Below are positions 7,632-14,704 of a stretch of 21,377 nt of DNA, piece by piece. The notes under the pieces are model-generated. The model ran no database searches, was not told the DNA's origin, and worked only from the letters and a program-made list of their open reading frames with translations. The stretch comes from Bacteroidota bacterium (GTDB taxonomy: Bacteria; Bacteroidota; Bacteroidia; Chitinophagales; Chitinophagaceae), in assembly GCA_023411775.1 (NCBI GenBank), contig JAEYOL010000012.1, positions 1 to 21,377 of the forward strand. The letters are read 5' to 3'. Within the stretch, counting starts at the first letter, position 1. Each line of letters begins with the position of its first letter. A program made the position numbers and the translations under genes.

Positions 7632-7662
7632 TAAAAAAACAGGCCCCGTTTAGAAAGCCTGT
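7632..7662 (-). terminator. Intrinsic terminator of the SWIB gene
   Basis: ACAGGC (7639-7644) pairs with GCCTGT (7657-7662) around a 12-base loop. Read on the minus strand it is followed by seven T residues (complement of 7632-7638). It is 22 bases beyond the stop of the SWIB gene and also lies 35 bases after the plus-strand peptidase gene, for which it has no T-run. Confidence 0.65.
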
Positions 7663-7683
7663 CGTGTTACTAAATCACTTCGT

Positions 7684-8070
7684 TTAACTGAGGTGCTTGG
7701 AAAGAAATTTTGCCATGTCAAACATAGATACCTGGCCTTTGCCACCGAAAACAGGTTTCAGTTTAGCATCAGCGTTGATCATACGCTTGTTTTTAGAATC
7801 CTGCAGTTTATTGGCTTTGATATAATCCCAAATTTTCTTCACCGCTTCTGTACGGGGCACAGCTTTGCTTCCGATCACTGCTGCCAGGTCTGAACTTGGT
7901 GATAATGCCTTCATGAAGGCTGCATTGGGTTTACGTGCCGATTTCTTCTTAGCTGCCTTTTTCTTAGGAGCTGCTTTTTTTGCTGCTTTTTTAGGGGCTG
8001 TTTTTTTTGCTGCTTTTTTAGGGGCCGCTTTTTTGGCTACCTTTTTAGCTGCTTTCTTTTTTGTTGCCAT
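7684..8070 (-). CDS. SWIB/MDM2-domain protein with histone H1-like lysine-rich tail
   Basis: A 128-residue, very basic protein in two parts. Residues 1-47 are a low-complexity Lys/Ala/Pro tail built from repeats of the type AAPKKAAKK, like bacterial and eukaryotic histone H1 tails. Residues about 52-128 are a SWIB domain: MKALSPSSDLAAVIG, VPRTEAVKKIWDYIKANKLQ, NKRMINADAKLKPVFG and MFDMAKFLSKHL. Similar stand-alone SWIB proteins occur in Bacteroidota, and a SWIB domain is fused to topoisomerase I in Chlamydia. The likely role is nucleoid binding or chromosome organisation. The tail encodes near-identical DNA repeats (about 7960-8060), which could expand or contract by slippage. The start at 8070 is fixed by MATKKK. 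An 11-base direct repeat lies upstream. Confidence 0.9.
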   Translation of the reverse strand: MATKKKAAKKVAKKAAPKKAAKKTAPKKAAKKAAPKKKAAKKKSARKPNAAFMKALSPSSDLAAVIGSKAVPRTEAVKKIWDYIKANKLQDSKNKRMINADAKLKPVFGGKGQVSMFDMAKFLSKHLS

Positions 8071-8100
8071 CTTGTTTTTGTTTTGAATGTTGATGGGTTT

Positions 8101-8150
8101 GCAGTTATTAACGCTAATAAATGTAGATGATTTACACTAGCAGTTATTAA
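8101..8150. repeat. Pair of 11-base direct repeats upstream of the SWIB gene
   Basis: GCAGTTATTAA occurs at 8101-8111 and again at 8140-8150, 39 bases apart, in the region 30-80 bases upstream of the minus-strand SWIB start. Two identical sites in a promoter could be protein-binding sites. Chance occurrence in AT-rich DNA is not excluded. Confidence 0.35.
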
Positions 8151-8227
8151 TAAAATTTCCACATTATGTGAATGGAGGAATTTTTAGGCATTTCCGAGGG
8201 AAAAGGGGGTGTAGGGAACGGAAAGAA

Positions 8228-8500
8228 TCAGCCTTTTTGATGGGCTGATGTTTGCGAAGTTTTAACGGGTTCGATCACCAGGAACTCGGGTGGATCGGGT
8301 GTTTGCTGGATAAGATCGCGGTATTTCATCTTCAGGCTCCTCTTAAAACTGCCCAGATAGCCCGGTTTCGGAATGCTGTTCAGGTCGAGTGGCACCGCTT
8401 CGATCAGGTCGTTCCCTATGTACATCATCAGTTGCATATAGCTGTATATAATGCAAACCAAGCCAATTTCCGGGTTCGGGACAATCACAGAACTACTCAT
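8228..8500 (-). CDS. Small conserved-looking protein, unknown function
   Basis: Up to 90 residues from ATG 8500. In-frame ATGs at 8437, 8428 and 8425 give a 65-69-residue protein starting MQLMMYIGNDLIEAV, and one of these may be the true start because the first 21 residues look less constrained. The core reads YIGNDLIEAVPLDLNSIPKPGYLGSFKRSLKMKY and ends with ..PDPPEFLVIEP. It resembles small proteins I associate with Chitinophagaceae, but no domain is assigned. No signal or membrane helix is seen in the shorter form. It is divergent from the small membrane protein at 8678. The opposite-strand frame at 8252-8623 is treated as its shadow. Confidence 0.6.
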   Translation of the reverse strand: MSSSVIVPNPEIGLVCIIYSYMQLMMYIGNDLIEAVPLDLNSIPKPGYLGSFKRSLKMKYRDLIQQTPDPPEFLVIEPVKTSQTSAHQKG

Positions 8501-8677
8501 TTTTGGGGAGTAAGTTTACGGAAACCGTCTTCGAAAAAGCCGTTTACCCGGCTGAGTTGTTCACGAATGAGGAGTCGAGTAAAAGTCGCAACTTATCAGG
8601 GTGATGGTATGCTTTTTGCCTAGTTTGATCTTAAGTCGCCAAGAGGCTTCCATCTTATAACGGTAAAAAAAGTAGAA

Positions 8678-8881
8678 ATGAAAAGAACCAACAGGATCAT
8701 GCTGGCTATCGGTCTCGCCGCTGCAGCGGGCTTTGCCATCTATGCGATCCGCCGCCACCAGACCAATAAAAGATACGCCAGGATAGCTGATGAAGGTTAT
8801 GAGACAGCCCACGACATTTTATATCCCCAGCAGAGTAAAAGAAAGAAAAGAGTCCACTACGGACCGGTATTGCCTGATTAA
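8678..8881 (+). CDS. Small single-span membrane protein, unknown function
   Basis: A 67-residue protein. MKRTNR is followed by one hydrophobic helix (about residues 7-25, IMLAIGLAAAAGFAIYAI), then a basic turn RRHQTNKRYARIADEG and a tail HDILYPQQSKRKKRVHYGPVLPD. The positive-inside rule suggests the basic tail is cytoplasmic. It ends 6 bases before the end of the convergent gluconokinase gene. No family name is known to me; similar short proteins seem to occur in related genomes. Confidence 0.6.
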   Translation: MKRTNRIMLAIGLAAAAGFAIYAIRRHQTNKRYARIADEGYETAHDILYPQQSKRKKRVHYGPVLPD

Positions 8882-8887
8882 TGGTAG

Positions 8888-9388
8888 CTATCCCAGCTTG
8901 TCCAGCCAGGTCCTGATTTCCGCTGCAATCGTCGCAGGCGGGTGATTTATATCAGCCAGCATAGCCCCGGCAGGGATCTCAAGTATATCAAATTGTGACT
9001 GCAGCAAACTTGCCGGCATAAAATGCTCCGTTCTTGATTTAAGTCTTTCCCGGATAATTTCAAAAGCACCATCAAGCACTACCCAGTACACCTGTTCTTC
9101 TATCCCGTTGGATAAAATAGAGCGGTATTTTTCCTTCAACGCCGAACAGGCGATGATGGCACCCGCTTTTTTTGCTTCCTGCCTGGCCAAATTGTTTAAA
9201 GCTTCCAGCCAACCCTGCCTGTCTCTATCATCGAGTGGGTGACCAGCTTTCATCTTTTCTTTATTAGCCGTTGAATGATAATCGTCGGCATCGAAGAATG
9301 GAATGCCTGTCGCTTCGGAAAGCTCAAGCCCGATAGTGGTCTTGCCTGATCCGGAAACTCCCATGATGTAGATGATGCGAGGGCTCAT
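8888..9388 (-). CDS. gntK: Gluconokinase
   Basis: Phosphorylates D-gluconate to 6-phosphogluconate with ATP, feeding the pentose phosphate or Entner-Doudoroff route. Its 166 residues are close to the GntK norm of about 175. It has a Walker A loop GVSGSGKT (10-17), the gluconate-site stretch FFDADDYHS (31-39), NKEKMKAGHPLDDRDRQGWL (42-61), CSALKEKYR (81-89) and RTEHFMPASLLQSQF (119-133), all hallmarks of this family. No gluconate permease or GntR regulator is adjacent. It is divergent from the DRHyd-TPR gene and the 138-bp gap holds promoters for both. The ATG at 9388 directly precedes SPRIIYIMG, giving a full N-terminus. Confidence 0.93.
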   Translation of the reverse strand: MSPRIIYIMGVSGSGKTTIGLELSEATGIPFFDADDYHSTANKEKMKAGHPLDDRDRQGWLEALNNLARQEAKKAGAIIACSALKEKYRSILSNGIEEQVYWVVLDGAFEIIRERLKSRTEHFMPASLLQSQFDILEIPAGAMLADINHPPATIAAEIRTWLDKLG

Positions 9389-9459
9389 TCGACAAAGTTA
9401 ACGAGTAGGGAGTACTAAGTTTTAAGTTCGTAATCAGGCAATATACCATAAACTGGTTA

Positions 9460-9489
9460 TTGATAATTAGCAGATAAAGGGTAACTTTA
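9460..9489 (+). promoter_or_regulatory. Promoter-like site for the DRHyd-TPR gene
   Basis: TTG (9460-9462), a 19-base spacer and TAACTTTA (9482-9489) fit the Bacteroidota TTG...TAnnTTTG pattern with the final G changed to A. Transcription would start near 9496 and give a leader of about 30 bases before the ATG at 9527. Confidence 0.35.
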
Positions 9490-9526
9490 TAAGCATCAAG
9501 CTATCATAGGTTATAAAAAATTACTT

Positions 9527-10957
9527 ATGAGAGACAATGAAACCTCATCCAATGGACGACGCCGCTGTTTTGTTGTAATGGGCTTCGGCACCAAAACAGA
9601 TTATGCCACTGGCCGCAAACTTGACCTTAACAAATCCTACCGCTTATTGATAAAGCCCGTGGTAGAAGAGAAAGGTCTCGAATGCATAAGGGCCGACGAG
9701 ATACGGCATTCGGGCTCGATCGATGTACCGATGTACAAGGAACTGCTCAAAGCAGATGTCGTCATCGCCGATCTCTCTACAGCCAATGTGAACGCTTTTT
9801 ATGAATTAGGCGTGCGCCATGCGCTCCGGCCACATACTACTATCGTAATATCGGAGGATAAACTGGCCTATCCGTTTGACCTCAACCATATCAAAATTAC
9901 CAGCTACACCCACCTGGGTGAAGGTATCGAGTATGAGGAAGTCGAACGTTTCCGAAAAGTGCTTGGTGAAACTTTGCAGGCAGTACTTAATTCCGGAGAA
10001 CCTGATAGTCCCGTCTATACTTATCTAGATGGACTAAATCCACCAACCCTGGAGGAACAGGTAGATCGAACGGTACGCATGCTGGAAGAGGTGGAGGAGC
10101 ATGACGAAGGGGAGGTGCATGTTCTGAAAAGAAACCCCAAAGTAAAAGAGAATAAAACCCTCGCCCTGCTGATCGAACAGGGGGAAGCGGCTATTGACAG
10201 AAAGGAATTTTCCAAGGCGCGCAAGTTGTTTGACTCCGCTTTACTGATTGGCTCAGAAAGCAATTTTGCTAAAAATGATTCCTACCTCATTCACCGGCTT
10301 GCCCTGGCAACTTACAAATCGCAGAAGCCTGATCCGGTCACAGCTTTGGGCGATGCCCTGAAATTGCTGGATCATATCGATCTCAATCACACTAATGACC
10401 CCGAGACTGTGACAATTGCAGGGGCCATAGAAAAAAAATATTATGAACTGGGACAGGGGGACCACCACCTGAGTAATGCTATCCTGTTTTTCCAACGTGG
10501 ATTTTTTCTGCTCAATAATCGATACAACAGCATCAATCTCGCATATACCCTGAACTGCCGGGCCAATTCAACGCTGTGTAATACCCGCGAGGAACAAATT
10601 GCCGATATGGTTTATGCCAGCCATACCCGCAGGCGCGTGATCTATATCTGCCAAAAGGAATTGAAGGATATACAAAGTAAGGAGGAGCGTTGGGCTGCTG
10701 GTCAAAGAACCGGCGAAATGATGGAGAAAGACCTGGCATACTTTAACGAACAAAAATTTTGGATCACGGTAAATAAGGCTGAAGCACATTTTGGCCTGGG
10801 AGATTTTGATGAATACGAACGCCTGGCGCAGCTGGCAAAAACAATGGATCATAAACCCTGGATGATGGAAAGTTTTGAAGAGCAGGTTGCAAAATTGAGG
10901 GTTCTGATGCAGAAGAACGGCCATCTGTTGAACCCACCATGGAAAGAAAAACTTTAA
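9527..10957 (+). CDS. DRHyd/TIR-like nucleotide-hydrolase domain fused to TPR scaffold (ASK/MAP3K TRAFs-binding-like)
   Basis: A 476-residue cytoplasmic protein in two halves. Residues 13-155 form a Rossmann-like domain related to nucleoside 2-deoxyribosyltransferases and TIR-type NAD hydrolases. It has CFVVMGFG (14-21), a YRLLIKPVVEEKGLECIRADE stretch (39-58), and VVIADLSTANVNAFYELGVR (78-97). E93 is the expected catalytic glutamate, with D82 before it. Residues about 205-470 are alpha-helical repeats matching the bacterial relatives of the MAP3K TRAFs-binding domain (DUF4071) of animal ASK kinases. KEFSKARKLFDSALL (226-240) and RYNSINLAYTLNCR (332-345) are the clearest repeats. From published comparative genomics, such TPR scaffolds are predicted to sense NAD+-derived signals in bacterial immunity. 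No effector gene is adjacent: neighbours are gluconokinase and a cell-wall amidase. Function here is inferred; the domain call is strong. Confidence 0.8.
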   Translation: MRDNETSSNGRRRCFVVMGFGTKTDYATGRKLDLNKSYRLLIKPVVEEKGLECIRADEIRHSGSIDVPMYKELLKADVVIADLSTANVNAFYELGVRHALRPHTTIVISEDKLAYPFDLNHIKITSYTHLGEGIEYEEVERFRKVLGETLQAVLNSGEPDSPVYTYLDGLNPPTLEEQVDRTVRMLEEVEEHDEGEVHVLKRNPKVKENKTLALLIEQGEAAIDRKEFSKARKLFDSALLIGSESNFAKNDSYLIHRLALATYKSQKPDPVTALGDALKLLDHIDLNHTNDPETVTIAGAIEKKYYELGQGDHHLSNAILFFQRGFFLLNNRYNSINLAYTLNCRANSTLCNTREEQIADMVYASHTRRRVIYICQKELKDIQSKEERWAAGQRTGEMMEKDLAYFNEQKFWITVNKAEAHFGLGDFDEYERLAQLAKTMDHKPWMMESFEEQVAKLRVLMQKNGHLLNPPWKEKL

Positions 10958-11028
10958 TCACGGGTTTAACAACATCATCGCTATTTTACCTGTAGAAACC
11001 TGTATTTTTAGGGTTTTAAAAATCGGCG

Positions 11029-12774
11029 GTGATGAACAGATTAGTAGTTTTTATTTTCCTAGTTTTTTCGATTAATGCAAATGCACAAAAAGATGGTCCC
11101 GCTTTTCTTCGAATGGCAATGCCATCCAATGAAAACAACGCGGTACGTTCAGCAAGGCAGTTTATTTCCGGTGCTACCTGCAAATCCTGCGAATTAACGG
11201 TGAATGATGAACCCGTGAAAGTTTATCCTACCGGCGCTTTTGCCCACCAGCTGAAGGATATCAAGCCAGGTGTCAACACCTTCACACTTGTAGCTAAAGG
11301 GCCGGGTAAAACCAGCGCCACAAAGAAATTAATCTACCGCTATACCATACCAGTACCAGATACTGTAAAAGATGTAAGTATTGCCAGCATACAGGTGATA
11401 CCTGAGGGTAATCTGTATGTTTCTCCCGGCGACCAGATTAAGCTACGGGTAAAGGCTTTGCCCGGTGCAAAACTAATTGCCAATGAAAATATTCAATTGC
11501 ACGAATTGCCTACCGATGCCGCCAATCCTGTTCCGGGGATTTACCAGGCTGAATTTACTGTTAGCGATACTGATCGTTTTTCGGCAACCAGGATACCTGT
11601 TACATTAACCGCTTCGGGGAAAACGGTTACCCGCCTGACAGATGATAAGATCTCGATGTTGTCGGACCTGCCTTCAGATATGGTAGAGACAAAAGGAAGA
11701 CTTGCCTATCTCCTGTATGGGCTGGGTGGTGACAGGCTGGGTGGTTCAAAAATCGGTTATATTGATTCACTGGTCCCACTACGCGTATTGGGGAAAGTGG
11801 GAAACCTGTTTAAGGTCCGTCTTTCAAAGTACCGTACAGCTTATATCCCCGATGACGTAGTAAGCTATTTACCAAAAGGAAGCTTTACTCCTTCTTCACT
11901 CACATCCAGCTGGCGTGTATTCGGCGACTCCCTCTACGACTATGTCCAGGTAGGTTTAAGCACCAGGCTTCCTTACCAGTCCGAACAGCTGACCGATCCA
12001 TCCCGTGTAGTTGTAGATGTGTTTGGCGCAACCAATAATACCAACTGGCTGGCGCAGTTAAGTAATACGAAGGAAATAAAAAATGTCAGGTACGACCAGA
12101 TAGAAGATGAAGTTTTGCGTATAACGATCGATCTCAGACACGCGCAGCATTGGGGTCATATGATCTACTATGAAGGAAACCGCCTTGTGATCAGGATCAG
12201 GCGTCAGCCTGCCAGCCTTGAACTTCGTAATCTTCGTATCGCGATAGACCCGGGACATGGTGGAGGCAATGCAGGTACCCGGGGTCCCGCGGGTTCCTCT
12301 GAAAAGGAGCTGGCGCTGGCCGTTTCACTAAAACTCCGGCAGGCATTGCGCCTGCAGGGCGCCAAGACACTAATGACCCGGGTTAGCGAAACTTTTGTCG
12401 ACAATAAAGAACGCATACTCATGTATCGCGATAGCCTGCCCGACCTGCTGGTGAGTCTGCATTTTAATTCTTCCGGTGACCCGGTAAATGTGTCGGGCAC
12501 CAGTACCTATTATCGTCACCATGGGTTCAGACCGCTTAGCCAACACATTTATGCGAGGATGCTTGAAACAGGTTTGAATGAATTTGGCGTGGTGGGTAGT
12601 TTCAATTTTATGCTCAACAGCCCCACTGAATATCCAAATGCCCTGGTCGAAATACTATTCCTTAGCAATCCTGCCGACGAGATGCTGATCCTGGATGAAA
12701 AATTCCAGCAGGAAGTGGCTGATAAGATTGTGGCTGGTATCAAGGATTTTTTGGAGCGCTGCAAGCAAGACTAA
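11029..12774 (+). CDS. Periplasmic N-acetylmuramoyl-L-alanine amidase (AMIN + Amidase_3)
   Basis: Zinc hydrolase that cuts the bond between muramic acid and the stem peptide and so helps separate daughter cells. It has 581 residues, longer than AmiC-type enzymes (about 400-430). A signal peptide (1-20, ending NANAQ) is followed by about 180 residues of beta-rich domains including GATCKSCELTVND (48-60), an SH3-like region near 238-282, and an AMIN domain (about 297-392) with SRVVVDVFG and VRYDQIEDEVLRITIDL. The Amidase_3 domain (400-577) has IDPGHGG with H410, SSEKEL with E425, LVSLHFNSS with H478, and ALVEILFLSN with catalytic E541. All zinc and catalytic residues are present. Its stop overlaps the stop of the convergent ABM gene by 3-4 bases. 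Peptidoglycan targeting by AMIN is known for the family. Confidence 0.92.
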   Translation: MMNRLVVFIFLVFSINANAQKDGPAFLRMAMPSNENNAVRSARQFISGATCKSCELTVNDEPVKVYPTGAFAHQLKDIKPGVNTFTLVAKGPGKTSATKKLIYRYTIPVPDTVKDVSIASIQVIPEGNLYVSPGDQIKLRVKALPGAKLIANENIQLHELPTDAANPVPGIYQAEFTVSDTDRFSATRIPVTLTASGKTVTRLTDDKISMLSDLPSDMVETKGRLAYLLYGLGGDRLGGSKIGYIDSLVPLRVLGKVGNLFKVRLSKYRTAYIPDDVVSYLPKGSFTPSSLTSSWRVFGDSLYDYVQVGLSTRLPYQSEQLTDPSRVVVDVFGATNNTNWLAQLSNTKEIKNVRYDQIEDEVLRITIDLRHAQHWGHMIYYEGNRLVIRIRRQPASLELRNLRIAIDPGHGGGNAGTRGPAGSSEKELALAVSLKLRQALRLQGAKTLMTRVSETFVDNKERILMYRDSLPDLLVSLHFNSSGDPVNVSGTSTYYRHHGFRPLSQHIYARMLETGLNEFGVVGSFNFMLNSPTEYPNALVEILFLSNPADEMLILDEKFQQEVADKIVAGIKDFLERCKQD

Positions 12775-13076
12775 GCCGGCTCCATTAAAGGTTCCGTTGT
12801 GTAGACTTTCAGCACCGGGTTTATCGAATAGATCGGCTGGAGCTTTTCTATCATCTCCCTGTAAATGCTGCTCGAATGATAGCGATCCGAGTCTTCCCTG
12901 GTTTGCCAGACCGTCATCGAGATATAGTCATCTGATTCGTCAATCGGTTCCAGTAACCTGCAATCCAGGTTTCCCTTTTGTTTTCTGACAAGTGGCATCA
13001 GCTCATCATGATAGATCTTTTTTCCTTCTTCCGCGTGACCGATCAGAAAATTTACAAAGGTGAGTCGTACAAGCAT
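12771..13076 (-). CDS. ABM-fold (antibiotic biosynthesis monooxygenase-like) protein
   Basis: A 101-residue protein starting at ATG 13076 (MLVRLTFVNF). A longer frame reaches 13160, but the shorter start is chosen because an exact AGGAGGT lies 5 bases upstream of it and the extra residues look unrelated. The pattern MLVRLTF...GHAEEGKKIYHDELMPLVRKQKGNLDCRLLEPID...YISMTVWQTREDSDRYHSSSIYREMIEKLQPI is that of dimeric alpha+beta barrel ABM proteins. That family includes quinol and haem-degrading monooxygenases and many proteins of unknown substrate. The tail overlaps the convergent amidase gene. No cofactor residues can be assigned from sequence alone. Confidence 0.75.
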   Translation of the reverse strand: MLVRLTFVNFLIGHAEEGKKIYHDELMPLVRKQKGNLDCRLLEPIDESDDYISMTVWQTREDSDRYHSSSIYREMIEKLQPIYSINPVLKVYTTEPLMEPA

Positions 13077-13080
13077 AAAT

Positions 13081-13089
13081 GACCTCCTT
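13081..13089 (-). promoter_or_regulatory. Strong Shine-Dalgarno site of the ABM gene
   Basis: On the minus strand the bases before ATG 13076 read AAGGAGGTCATTT. AAGGAGGT matches the anti-Shine-Dalgarno consensus exactly with a 5-base spacer. Genes of Bacteroidota rarely carry such sites, and none of the other genes here has one this strong, so it decides the start of the ABM gene. Confidence 0.7.
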
Positions 13090-13191
13090 TTTTTAAAAGT
13101 GAAGAAACAGTTGGCCGGAGGTAGTATTTGGTTACTACATGCCTTCGCTAAAAGGTACAATTAAAAAATCATTCTGAAAAAATCTAAACGA

Positions 13192-13860
13192 TTATTTTCG
13201 AAGCGCCGCCAGGTATTCATCCAGGAAAGACTGTTTGGTTTTCCTTTTGTATTGCATGATAAAACGTGGATGGGCGAGTGGGACGATTTTCTCAAAAAAA
13301 TCAAGTTGTTCGTTTAGCTGGGAAAGGAACCTGTAATTTTTTTCGCCGCCAATACAAAAACAGGTATCTCGTTGGAAGCCCATCTTTAGTTGTTGTTGTA
13401 GTGTGTCGATAATAAAGGGTCTCACTGCTTCCAAAAGTTTTTTGTCATCATAGTAGTTGACGTTTTTGCCATCTTTAATATAACCAAGCGGTGATATCGC
13501 CCCGATAAAATAGTCGCCATAGAACTTAAAAGCCCCGCCATATGCCTCGATCATTTCATAGATGAATTCGGCCGAAAGCTCCGAACTGTCTTTCCAGGGA
13601 TGATCAATACCACAATATTTTTTCAACTGCCTTGGCGCTGTGAAATTGACACCGGTGATACCGGCGCCGAAACGGCCGGGATTGATACCCAATAACAGCT
13701 TTCTCGGTTTTACATCATTGTAAAACTTAAGAAAGAATTTTTCGACAATATCCATCACCTCTTTTTCGGGTTGAGGATGCAGCAATCCAAATCCTTTTGG
13801 AAGGGTGGGGGCGACGAGGTTTTTATAGAATTGAATAAGTTGAGGAGCCAGTTTTGCCAT
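13192..13860 (-). CDS. SMUG2-type uracil-DNA glycosylase family protein (DUF4918)
   Basis: A 222-residue DNA glycosylase of the uracil-DNA glycosylase superfamily. The active-site loop reads LLLGINPGRFGAGITGVNF (55-73), like the GMNPGPFGM motif of SMUG1. A second motif HPRFIMQYK (197-205) occupies the HPSPR position with the conserved histidine H197. GVNF corresponds to the stretch that stacks on the flipped base. The exact lesion (uracil, hydroxymethyluracil or other) cannot be told from sequence. It starts at ATG 13860 and shows no obvious cotranscription with the DUF1080 gene (64-bp gap). SMUG2-like proteins are frequent in Bacteroidota. Confidence 0.85.
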   Translation of the reverse strand: MAKLAPQLIQFYKNLVAPTLPKGFGLLHPQPEKEVMDIVEKFFLKFYNDVKPRKLLLGINPGRFGAGITGVNFTAPRQLKKYCGIDHPWKDSSELSAEFIYEMIEAYGGAFKFYGDYFIGAISPLGYIKDGKNVNYYDDKKLLEAVRPFIIDTLQQQLKMGFQRDTCFCIGGEKNYRFLSQLNEQLDFFEKIVPLAHPRFIMQYKRKTKQSFLDEYLAALRK

Positions 13861-13923
13861 ACATGTAAAAATATCCCGGCCCGGAAACCAGGATATATTA
13901 ATTCGATATCAAAAGAATAATTA

Positions 13924-14664
13924 TCAGAGTTCCCTTACCCAGATATTACGAAAACTTACGGGGTTGCCATGATCCTGTAAAATGAAAGGCGCCTTATCAG
14001 CATGTGCTTTGTAAGTGGGTTGGCCTATATAAACCGTTTCACCCTTTACTTCCACATTATTTTGAATCAGCACGCCATTGTGCAGTACAGTAAAACGTGC
14101 GGGAGATTGTAAAGATCCATCCGCATTGAATTTAGGTGCGGTGAAAATTACATCATAAGTCTGCCACTCACCTGGTCCTTTGCTGGCATTTACCAGCGGT
14201 ATATGTTGCTTGTAAATGCTCCCGGCCTGGCCGTTTGAGTAAGTGCGATTTTTATACGAGTCCAATACCTGCAACTCGTAAAGTCCCATAAAGAAAATAC
14301 CGCTGTTGCCACGTCCCTGGCTTTCACCTTCAACTTTTGAAGGGGTGCGCCATTCGATGTGCAGCTGGCAACTCCCAAAGCCCTGTTTTGACTGGATATT
14401 TCCCTCGCCTTTTTTAACCGTGAAAGCACCTTCCTTTTCAATGACCCATTTTGGCGCTTCTTTTTTTTCTGTCTCCCACTTTGAAAAATCCTTTCCATCA
14501 AAAAGTACAATTGCGTCGGAAGGAGGTTTATTGTTTACAACCGGTGTAACAACCTTTGGTTCGGGTTCCCAAACTTCTGTAGCGGCGGGATCACCTTTTT
14601 CCTGTCCATATATCATACCGCTGCAGCATACAAATACCGCGCCTGCGATCAGCTTTTTAATCAT
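13924..14664 (-). CDS. Exported DUF1080 protein (3-keto-disaccharide hydrolase family)
   Basis: A 246-residue protein with a signal peptide (MIKKLIAGAVFVCCSGMIYGQ) and a Glu/Pro-rich linker (22-47), then a DUF1080 beta-sandwich. Family motifs are LFDGKDFSKW (54-63), GRGNSGIFFMG (117-127) leading into LYELQVLDSY (128-137), GPGEWQTYDVIFTAPKF (163-179) and ILQDHGNPVSFRNIWVREL (228-246). The DUF1080 family includes 3-keto-glycoside hydrolases and lyases of Bacteroidota periplasms acting on oxidised sugars, but no partner dehydrogenase or SusCD pair is nearby, so the substrate is unassigned. It is monocistronic, with 40 bases to the next gene upstream. Confidence 0.88.
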   Translation of the reverse strand: MIKKLIAGAVFVCCSGMIYGQEKGDPAATEVWEPEPKVVTPVVNNKPPSDAIVLFDGKDFSKWETEKKEAPKWVIEKEGAFTVKKGEGNIQSKQGFGSCQLHIEWRTPSKVEGESQGRGNSGIFFMGLYELQVLDSYKNRTYSNGQAGSIYKQHIPLVNASKGPGEWQTYDVIFTAPKFNADGSLQSPARFTVLHNGVLIQNNVEVKGETVYIGQPTYKAHADKAPFILQDHGNPVSFRNIWVREL

Positions 14665-14704
14665 AACTGAGTTTTTAAGTTTATGGTGACTAAATTAAGA
14701 CATT

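Noticed and set aside
7865..8086. Hydrophobic plus-strand frame (Phe/Leu/Ala repeats)
   Set aside because: It is the antisense of the Lys/Ala repeats of the SWIB tail, a known artefact of such DNA.
8252..8623. 123-codon plus-strand frame opposite the small gene at 8228
   Set aside because: It overlaps the minus-strand gene, whose translation looks more protein-like; no motif on the plus strand.
8888..12774. Possible defence island around the DRHyd-TPR gene
   Set aside because: The neighbours are gluconokinase and cell-wall amidase with no toxin, nuclease or integrase; a stand-alone gene is the safer reading.
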